Below the pieces are notes generated by a model. The model was not told the DNA's origin, did not search any database, and worked only from the letters and a program-made list of their open reading frames with translations. The position numbers and the translations under genes were made by a program. Below, in pieces: positions 12,901 to 23,546 of a DNA stretch of 64,000 bases; positions within the stretch are counted from its first letter, which is position 1; every line of letters starts with the position of its first letter. The DNA is taken from positions 7,225,207 through 7,289,206 of the forward strand of contig JARUPZ010000020.1 in the NCBI GenBank assembly GCA_031213475.1. The letters are read 5' to 3'. The stretch comes from Nereocystis luetkeana. Lineage: Eukaryota; Sar; Phaeophyceae; Laminariales; Laminariaceae.

Positions 12901-15900
12901 CTGGTTACGCTCTTCCTTGCGGAAGAGGGGCTCCTAGCTGTCAGGGTACGTACCGGTATTCGCACCGTGACGCAAACCCCCTGAGGTCGTCCATGCGAAC
13001 ACTGATGGGTTACCCCCAGGGTGTGATGACCGAAGCTTCTCTACGGTAGGTTAGCTTCAATGCGCAATATAAGGCTCTATGCTATTGGATTGCGTAAATA
13101 TCAAAGTAGCGTGCGTGTACCCCACGACGCCGTTTCTGGTAAAGCGCTCACACGTCCGGTAGAAGACCACGACAAAGATCATCTGGATCCTAACCTGCCG
13201 TTATGAGATATTGTGCAGGATACTTATAGTACAGATCCAACCCATGAAACCTGTCTTGTATCATGCAGATTATATTGCTCCCACGCGGTAACATGAGCTA
13301 GATGACACAGATTATTGATATGTCTGCCCTGAAAAACATCACGCCGCCTATTGTGAATCTCTTTCACCCCGGCTTCCCCGCGTAGTACGGTCGGATAGGC
13401 AGGTCACCGGCAGGGAAGCCGTCCATTGCTGGAACTCCCACAACGTCGGGGATGCGAAGCCATGAAGGAGTGTCTCACTGGCGGCCGGCGATCCCGAAAA
13501 TATTCGAAGGTCTCCTGGTTGAGGCGGTAGGGGAGACAGGTGAGGGGGGGGCATCCTATCCCGCGATTCAGCGATATATTCGTTGGTGCGGAATGGCGTC
13601 TCATAGCATTGGAGCGGGAACTTACAGCAACGGGGATGGCGACAGTGACCCGGAGGTCCTGTGGGAAGATGGGGGCGTGTATTGCGATTACGATTGTGGC
13701 GGTGGCGGAGGCCGCGAACGCAGGGGAACGCAGACGGCCCCCCGTGGAAACAACGAAGGCTGGAATAGCTCCTCTGAAGACGATGAGGACGACGATGACC
13801 CAAGAACCACGATTCAAGGAACGAAATCGTCACGTGTTGGCGTCGGGAGCAACGGACTTGTGCGCTCGCGTCGTACGCCCATGTTCGTACGCGCACCTGT
13901 ATATTTTGCCGAACTCCTGGCGCTGGGGAGGGTTCTCTCTGCGATTCACCGCATTCCTCGCGGTGCCAAGGGCGGCGGCTTCACAGGTACTGCCGACCGG
14001 GCACGCCGACAGGCTACGGCTTACTGCCTTACCGTTGTGCGGATGTGCTGTGACGTGGACAACGGAGGCCTCGACAAGGCGGAGCCAGCTTGTTGGATGG
14101 GTGGCGGGCGGGAGCTAGACGAGGACGCCACAACTCTGCAGCGGGCGCAGATGATGGTGGACGTTCGACTGGCGGAAAAACTGGCGCCTTGCCTGCATGA
14201 CTCGAGTCCTGAAGTTCAAAGTGATGTCGTACGCTGCGCGCTATCGGCTATCAGAGGCGGGCACGCGCGCCTTCGATGGATTTCCCTCTCCGCTTGCGAA
14301 GCAGAAGGCATGGATCCGAGAGCACTTCTCGCCCTTGGATTCTGCACGACAGTGTGGGTGTCGGCACTTGTGGCAATCGCCCGGGGTCGCGGCACTCCTG
14401 CCGTGGGATCCGCGAATCCAAGCCGCTCGGCTCGAGAGGCAGAAGATGGTATAAGAGGGGCGGCTCTGCAATGCCTGCGGTACATGGCTGCGGCGGGGGA
14501 CCTTGCAACGCACAGTTGGCGGGGAGCCCGGGTGGTGTCCGTTCTAAAGGTGGCAATTACCCGCGGCGGCCCCATGTTGGATGGGTGGAACGCATCGGCA
14601 AAGGAAATGGGCCGTAGGAACGCTCAGAATGCGACACCGAGAGCACCTAACTTCAAGGCGTGGAAGGATGGCGTCCTGGACGTGCTGCAAACTCTAGCGG
14701 AAAACGGCTCAAGCGAGACCCACTCTACGTTGTGGGCTCAGGGTGGGCAGCACATCTGTTTAAACATCTCAGACTACGTGTCCTCGGCGGCGTTAACCCC
14801 GAAAGGCGTGGCCTCCAGAGCCGTGGAGCTGCTAAGAGGGGGTACTCTGAACGAAATCGAATGCCTAGTGCAACGTGTGCGGTCGATTCTGGCGACGGCG
14901 GTTCGAATAGGCGATCGCGCAGTCCTGGGGTATGGAGACGACGTTACGGTAGAGGTTGGTGCCACGATGTCCTTAGTCTGGGGATGGATGCAGCGCGCGT
15001 TGGTGCAGCTGACGCGGGACGATCCTGGCCACCCTTCGACCGACGCTCGGGTGTCTCTAGTGCGGGAGTGTCTAGGTCTGATTCGCTTTGTTCTATGTTC
15101 GCCGGCGTGTCGGCTTGCCCAGTGTGAAATACATCCCGATCTTGCCGTCGAAATATCTCGAGCTGCTGGTCGTTCATCGTCCGCCAAAGGTAGCGCAGAA
15201 CCCAACAGTCTCAGTGACCGATCGGCGGACGAGAAACATGACGTTTCCACAGCATTCGATATCGTGGCGGCGCGCACTGGGTTGGAAACAGCTGTTCTCC
15301 TCTTGTCGGCAAAAGGTCCGGCGGCCCTCGATCTTTATCGAGCGCACCCCATCCCGTCCCTGACGGTGGGAGCGGCCGACGTGTTGGCCGATGCGCTGGC
15401 CTACGGGGATCGGGAAATCGTCGCGTCTATGGAAAACTCGGGGGTGGGTTTGCGCCTTGGATTAGCGATCGAGACATCGACAAGGCTTGTGCGGGAGAGC
15501 CGTAGGCTCGGCGTGGAAGAAGTTCACTTGCTTCCAACGTATCCCGGAGGAAGGAGGGCAAGAATGAAGCTGCTGGACCGCATCTTGTGGAGGGCGCACC
15601 GCAAGCTTCACGAGCAGGTGATCGTCTCCGGGTTGGTGGATCTTATCGTGTCTAACCTGTTACCTGATTGCGCCACGACTGACATCATCAGCATACGGCT
15701 CCCAGCGAGCTTCATGCGCTACAATGACACGCCTCTCGTCAGAAATGAAGGCATAGCCCTCTTGGAGCGGGTAGTCGCAAGGCGTCACCACTGCCCTTCG
15801 GTCGCCCGGGAGATGGCAAGGCAAACCGTGCGACACCAGGTTGCCTCTGCCGAGTTCGCCCGTCTACAGCGGTACCGGCATAGGTCCATACGGGCTGGAG

Positions 15901-18900
15901 TCAGCGCGTGTTTGCGGTGCCTGGCGCGACTTGACAACACACCCGTCGACAACGCTCTGACACGCGCGGGCGTTCCACAACAGGCCATCGTCAGTGTTCG
16001 CAGAGATCACACGGCCAGCAAGACCCGTCGTCAATGGTCTCGGTGGATCCGGCACCACGCCCAAAGTGGGGTGACACTCGCTTTAAGCGTGAACGAAGTA
16101 CCTTCTGTCCGGACCGTGATTAGGCCGTCCGATACAACGTCCTCGGATGATACGCCCTCCGACCGCGACAAGCTGCAGACGCATTTTCCCGATGACTGTA
16201 GAAGCGCTGCAACACGACGACCAAAGCCGACCAGCCAAGAGCTGGACGCTGCGACGGACGCTGCGACAAAGTTTGAGAACCTATCAACGATCGAGGCCTA
16301 CAGGCAAGCGACCGCGAGTCTGTCTTCGATTGCATTGCCATCCCTTCGCGCGCCTACCGTTGCCGCGCGTACTCCGTCTCCCAACCAAGAAGTTGAAGGG
16401 CCACCACAACCGAACACCACGAGGGAAGAAGGAGCCGTGCTTACGATCGAAGGAAGCCTCTCGACGCTTTCAGTTCGTGGGCTGATCGCGCTTATCGCCG
16501 CAGAACTGGGAGCCGAGGAGCATAGCATACGTTTAATCGAGGTCGGCGGGGTCTCTGCTGCTCTCCGTCCAAATCCTGCCGCACCCGCTGCCCCGCCGGC
16601 CGAGGACGAATGTGTCCTCAAGTTATCGCTGCCCGCGGCTCTGGCGAATCGTCTGCACACGCGCTGCCTTGGCGGTGTTCTGCGGGTCCCAGGACTCCTC
16701 TCTTTGGAGGTGAGAGAGAATCATTCGATGCCTGGTATCGTAGGGATGAACCTGCAGAGTACATATTCTGAGGCTCCTCACTTGACAAGCTCCCTACCTC
16801 AACCAAAAGAGAACTTTCACGAACGGCGAAATATCGTATGCGTGCTGTATCTCGATGAATACTCTCATGGCCAAGGTATACGTACAACGAAGAACTATAA
16901 AACCCAGAAACGGTACTATTGGGTAGTTTCTCAGTTTAGGCGCCCCTTCAGGCAACGGTACTATTGGGTGCAGTAGCTTCTCAGGTTAGGCGCTTTATTC
17001 AGTCAATGATACTATTGGGTAGTTTCTCAAATTAGGTGCCCCTTTAGTCAACGGTACTATTGGATAGTTTCTCACTTCAGGCGCCCCTTCAGTCAATAGT
17101 ACTATTGGGTGAAGTAGTTTATCAGTTTAGGCGCCCCTTCAGTCGACGATGCTATTGGGTGAGGTAGATTCTCACTTTAGGCGCCACTTCAGTCAACGGT
17201 ACTATGGGGTAGTTTCTCAATTTAGGCACTCCTTTAGTTAACGGCTCTATTGGGCAGTGTCTCCGTTGAGACGCCCCTTCAGTTAATTATACGGTTGGGT
17301 AGTTTCTCCGTTTACGCGCCCCTTCAGTCAACGGTACGATTGGGTACACTCTCAGCTTAGACGCCCCTTCAGTCAACGGTACGATTAGTTAGTTTCTCAG
17401 TTTAGGCGCCCCTTCAGCCAACGGTACTATTGTGTACGGTAGTTTCTCAGTTTAGGCGCCCCTTCAGTCAACGGTACCAACGGGTAGTTTCTCAGTTCAG
17501 GCGCCCCTTCGGTCAACGGTACACAATTGGGTACGGTAGTTTCTCAGCTTAGACGCCCCTTCAGTCAACGGTACGAACGGGTAGTTTCTCAGTTCAGGCG
17601 CCCCTTCAGTCAACGGTACTATTGGGTACGGTAGTTTCTCAGCGTAGACGCCCCTTCAGTCAACGGTACGAACGGGTAGTTTTTCAGTTCAGGCGCCCCT
17701 TCAGTCAACAGGACTATTGGGTACGGTAGTTTCTCAGCTTAGGCGCTCATTCAGTCAACGGTACGATTAGGTAGTCTCTCAGTTTAGTCGCCCTTTCAGT
17801 CAACGATACTATTGGGTACGGTAGTTTCCCCACTTAGGTGCCCCTTCAGTCAAGGGTGCGACTGGATAGTTTATCAGTTTAGACGTCCCTTCAGTCAACA
17901 GTACTATTGGGTACGGTAGTTTCTCAGTTTAGGCGCTCATTCAGTCAACGGTACGATTGGGTAGTTTCCCGGTTTAGGCGCCCCTTCAGTCGACGGTAAG
18001 ATAGGGTAGTTTCTCAGTTTAGGCGCTCCTTCGGTTAATATTACGATTGGACAGTTTCTCAGTTTAGGCGCCCCTTCAGTCAACGGTACTATTGGGTAGT
18101 TTTTTTAGTGTTCAGTGGGAACGGGTTTGGCCGAAAAGTGTCACCCCTATCGTAACACTCATCTTTCAGAATACTTGTACGTAGACGAAAGGAGAGTTAT
18201 GCATCAGTTGGGCCTTGCTGCTGAAATACTGAGTGCTATTTTATCATTGTGAGGGAACTTTACAGCACAGCTGTCCCAATGATCGAAACTATGTACCCCG
18301 TTGACAGCGTTGAGGTTTCGTAGCATTCCACTCGCCGTTAGGCGTGGATTTATTTGTGGCGAAATGGTAAGTTATGCAGTGATAGTAGTCGGGGCACGCT
18401 GGTTTTAGACCAACCACAGCAGAAGAAACAACGCTATTTATTTGTGGATCTCCGCTAAAACAGACATTAACGCTTAAGCACATGCATCGTGCGTGCGGAT
18501 AGCACGGAGATAGAGGCCGTGAGGGGCAATGCTCCCACACCTGACGAAATTGAGCGATTTCTGCTTATCAAAGTCGATCACGCCGCGGGGTACCCCAAGT
18601 ATTTCAAAACATTTTTGTTGACCCTGCCTGCGCCTTCACGAAAACAAGGCTACAGGAACGCTGTACATTATATCTGCTCATAAGAAAACAAAATATCGGG
18701 GTCTAATCTACAATAAAGCAAGCAGGACGACGGTGGTTGGCTTCTAAATCCTGTTCCTACCGGCTGCCCCTTGATGCAGTGAGCACTTGACCCCCAACAA
18801 ACGCGTGTACAAGACGGATACGTTTACGTTAAAGACGATCCTTTGAGCCGCGGTTTTAGGGATGCAAAGTAATATTATTATTATTTGCAGATATTTCTGT

Positions 18901-21900
18901 TGTCGTCAAGGCCTGGCGTATCGATTCCTCACTGCCCATTCGCCTGTCTACCTCCGCACTGCAACCTGTGTCTAGATCGAAGGAAGGTACAAGCTGGCAT
19001 GGAACGGAGAAGAAATTGTTCCGAACGTCCCAATCCCGCCGTCCGGGGAAACCTCACCAAAACTTCCTTCTTTTAACGACAAAGAAGAAGAAGAAGAAGA
19101 AGAAGAAGAAGAAGAAGGAGGGTCCCGGACCGCTTTCTTGCGCCCACGCAGTACCAATAATGTCGATCCTCCACTCGCAGTGGCTGAGGCAACCAAAGAG
19201 TTAGGCCACGCAGCTAGCCCTTTGCCATCGGCAGGTGACGCGAAGTTCTCTTGGCTGGGGCATCGACCGCTGAGAGCAGCCGCGGTCGCGAGATTGGACG
19301 GTAACGATGTCAGCGGCGCTTGTCCTCGGAGTGGTGTCCACAACACGACCAGTAAAAACGACGTTGGAGCGACGTCGTCGTCGTCGTCCTTATCTCGTGC
19401 AGCAGCTGCTGCTGCTGCGTTGGCGTTGAGTCCACACCGACCAGAAAAACAGGGCGCGAACCGCCCACTCCCGCTATCCTTTGCCCGCGAGCAGCAGCGC
19501 GCGCGCGTTGCAACCGCACTCGATCGCATGGGAGCAGGAGTGATAGAGGTGCGTGAAGCATTTCAAAGGTGGGTGCCGGGAGCTGGGATTCCTGGCATCG
19601 GGCCTACAAGCGTCGAGAGGGGGCATAACAGGCAATGGGCGAAGTCGGGAAGGGGGGTACCCTCCGTTTCGGCCGAATCACTCGTCGGAAGCGGCAAGCG
19701 CGGGGTCAGTATTCCGGACTCGGCGAAGGTTAATCTCCCTGAAGCACCATCAACGATGGGTGCTGCCGATCTGAATGGAGGCGTTTTGCGCGCAATGCAG
19801 GAGCTCCGGCTTCCCCTGGAAATCGCGGCAGCTTTCTGCAAGAAGACCGCCGGAGGGGCAGAAGCGGCGCCAGCAGAAGAAATGTTGTTTTCTGAGTTCG
19901 TTTCACGGTACGCCGACGCGGCGGGGCTGCTGGCGGAATCGTCGGCCCGCGATCGGAAGGGCGGAGAGGTATGGGCCGAAGGGCCCGGTGGAAGGTGGGT
20001 GGTGGTTTCACGCGAGGAGAGCGAGGGCGTCCGGCGAGTTTTTGACGAGCAAGCGGCAGCGCAAGGAGGGCAAGAAACCAAGTCGGACGATGGAGGTTAG
20101 TGGTGGATAAAAGCTCTGCTCTTGCGCTACGCACGAGACGCGAGTATAGGGGTAGCGCCCACTTTTTTGTCTGAGACCTTCTCCTCACTTAAGGAGGTCT
20201 ATGCCTCGAACAAAACATCCGACTGTGATTAAAAAAAATGCGAGCTACCGCTGTAGGTCCGATGCACAACGCCATCTAGCGAGATATGATAGTAGCAAAT
20301 TTCACATCGGGGCAGGTGCCTACGGTAAAGGTACAGTAGCTCCTGATGATGATGATAGTATCACATTTGCACACCTCCCTGAAATCCTGCCAGCGGTCAC
20401 AAAAGCAGGCTGTAACAAAAAAACATATCGATGGGAAGAAGCTAACGAGTACGAAATAATGCGCACGGTTCCTAAAAGTATACGGCTCCTCACTTCAAGA
20501 AGTCTCTATTCCATCTTCATAAACGAGCAAAAAAAGAAATCAGCCTGAACCATCCCATTGCCTGCATACGTATATACAACGAGAAAATAGTGTGAGGGAG
20601 ATGGGGGGGGGGGGGGGATCCAATTCCAACGAATATCGAGGAAGTTACTCGGACAAAAAAATGAGTTTCTATTCACTCAGTCAGAAATCTGCTTGGACCG
20701 AAACGTGCGCTCACCTCTACTATCGTGCACAGCGCGGGGTCTCGGGTCCATATTGGTTGGGTATACTTATTCAGTTGCAATGGTTGAGGCGGGAGCCCTA
20801 TCAGGGTATGAAATTGGCTTGTGCTTGAGAACAACGTGCGGCCCTCACCGTGGCAGTGTTCCTTTTGCTTTTTTCATGGGGACATGTGGTGCCTGCCATA
20901 GGCAAAGGTCTGTTGAGGTTTTTGTTGTTGTATGTGTAAGGCTTCGAGTGCGGGGGGGGGGGGGGGGGGGAGGAACTAAGGGATTAGTTGTCAGCCCCGG
21001 GAATGGGCAAACTCCCACGATGAATATGTGCGAGTCCGAGGACACAGAGAAGAACCAAACGTGTGTGAGTGTATTTTACCGGAGGGACGGGTGTTTTGAG
21101 CCATCGGCAGCAAAAACGGGAATGTGTGATGAATATACTGATTCGCGCACATCGCGTCGGATTTTTTTTTGTTTGCGTGTCATGTCTACCTATAAGAGTC
21201 AAGTATAGCGACGAACGTTCTGTCAACTCGTATGGAGCACATGCTGGAGGTTTGCCCCACCTTGCGCTGAATTCATGGTTTTCGCTAAAGGTTGAACACC
21301 GTTGGCATGCCATCAGTTATTTTTCTTTTCTGCACCTGACAACCACCTACCGCGCTCTGCTGTCCCTTCTCCCACGCTGTCAGGGTTCGTTTCTGAGAAG
21401 AGCCTAGGCAGAGCCGACACCATCCTTGCTCTTAAGGGCATCCGGCCTGAAATTGCTGACGGCAGCGCGATGAAGAATTATTTCGATGTTCGTGGCCGAA
21501 TCATCGACGAGATTTTCGATGGCCGCGTTTCGTTTCAGGTTCGACGACAAACAGAATAGAGCGCTCTCGACAACGACTTTTTTTTCAAGCTTTCGCCAGT
21601 GTTTGTCTCCGGCAATCAATAGGGTAAGTTTCATTAGGTATGCCGTTCATCGCCATTATATATATACCAAGGTATTACCATTGTGGCCGCTGACTTCCTC
21701 CTGTTTACGTTTGAAACATGACGCATGCAAGGCTGACAAGCCCATATCGAGGGGTTCATCAAAACAAGAAGAGCACACGTCACGAAATGGTCAGAATCAC
21801 CCACACTATGTAAGGCGTAGTGGTGCTCTGCATCCACAGATTTGGCACCCTTTTCACTTTCCCCTTTGAAAAAACTGCGTTGCCCACTCCTCCCACCCTC

Positions 21901-23513
21901 CCCCCCCCTTCCGACCGATCAGGAGTTTGTCAGGGCGATCGTGCATCTCAAGCCGGCGGCGGTAGCTGCAGCGACGGTATATCCCGACGGCGCCGGCAAA
22001 ACAACGCCAGTAACAGCCTCGGTGCTCACCGGTGATCAAAACGCCTGCTTGGACACAGGCGCTCCTGGCCCACCGTCGTCGGTAGGGCGTGTGCTCAGCC
22101 CGACGGGGTACTTTGACGGCATGCCCGGCCGTGTTCTAAGCAGACCGACAACACGCCAGCAGTCGCACACGCGGTCCTTCTCCGACACCGAAGAAACTAT
22201 GCACTCACAGCAGCTGAAGCAGTACGGACAAGGTGTGAAGGAAGACAAGACCGCGGTTGAAAATGAAAAACGTATGTTCAAGCTGGGAGAAAATAAGCTC
22301 CCCGGGGGAAGGCTGGCGACGGCGGCGGCAAGACTGCGCCGAGAGGAGCGCGAAGCGAGGGAGGGGGAGCGCCGCGCGTGGGCTCAACGGAAGACGAGCA
22401 CCACCAAGCGACGCGCCCCTGCTTCTTCTTCTTCTTCTTCTTCGCCGCCGCCTGTCCCAGGTGGGATATTGAAGTATTCGCCACAAGCGGTGGCGGCGAT
22501 ACCGCCTTCGGCTGGTCTTTTGTCGGGAAGGAGAAGTGAAAACAACTGGGGTGGAGGTGGCGGTAGAAAAACGGAGGAAGCGCCGCCCGCACAACGTCGC
22601 GGGCGAGAAAATAATTCAGCCGGCGGCGGCGGCGGCGGCGATGCTGGGACGGCAGTGGTGGCGACCAGCGGCAGGCAGAAGAATCAAAGTGACAAGGAGG
22701 AGGACGCGGTTTCTCGAGCTTTTCGTCGCTATGCGGAGGACCGTGATCTAGACCGCGGCCGCCGTGATCATCGTGGTCTCGACAATCGCGATCTCGACAG
22801 TCGCGGTGATGGGCTTCTCTCGCAAAAATCACCGTCACCACACACCCCACCCTCCGCGATTTCATCGCCGGCACAACAACGGGGTACGCGACGTCGACAG
22901 GGGGAGAAACAAGAAGGCTACGGCGGCGGCGATCGATCCTTCTCAAAATGGCGGCGGCGGGAACAGCGGTCTTTACCTCAAGAGGATAAAGACACCGTCA
23001 GGATAATTTTTGGAGAACGTGGAAGCGACCAGGGTGGTAGCAGCTCCGGGGAAGGAGTGAATACGGTGGAAATACGCGGAGGGGATGAGGGCGGGGGACG
23101 TACCCGACCATTCGGCGCAACAGCGTTCGGCAGGGGTAGAAAAGTGGGCCTAGAAAGGCAAAAGAGGCGTTCAGAGCGAGGTGGGGGTTGGGAGGGAGCG
23201 TGGGACGGCAGTCGCGACACGGACACGGGGCAGGGGCAGGATAAGGAGGAGGAGGAGGAGAACGCTGTCGACGAGTTGGAGCGAAATAGAGCTCTTCGGC
23301 AGGCTTTCGACATGTACGATCTGAACGGGGATGGCTTCATCACGTACCTTGAGGTGACGGCACCACTACTGCACAATTCGGACCGATCACCGATCTCTCC
23401 ACTGCAGGATCTAGATCTTTAGGGCAGACGTATTCCTGATCGGTATGATCTGGCTCATGTTGCCTTGTGGGAGCTGTAACATAAACATACAAAATACACT
23501 GTATTGATAGTAT

Positions 23514-23546
<33 letters not shown>

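Noticed and set aside
688-16709. Vps15-type (PIK3R4) gene because of WD40, pseudokinase and helical repeats
   Set aside because: Domain order is reversed, the protein would be about three times too long and it has EF-hands. No Vps15-specific motif was seen.
20201-20548. 115-codon plus frame inside an intron of the giant gene
   Set aside because: The composition is Lys/Asn-rich and intron-like, no family is recognised, and including it would break the phase between 20095 and 21384.
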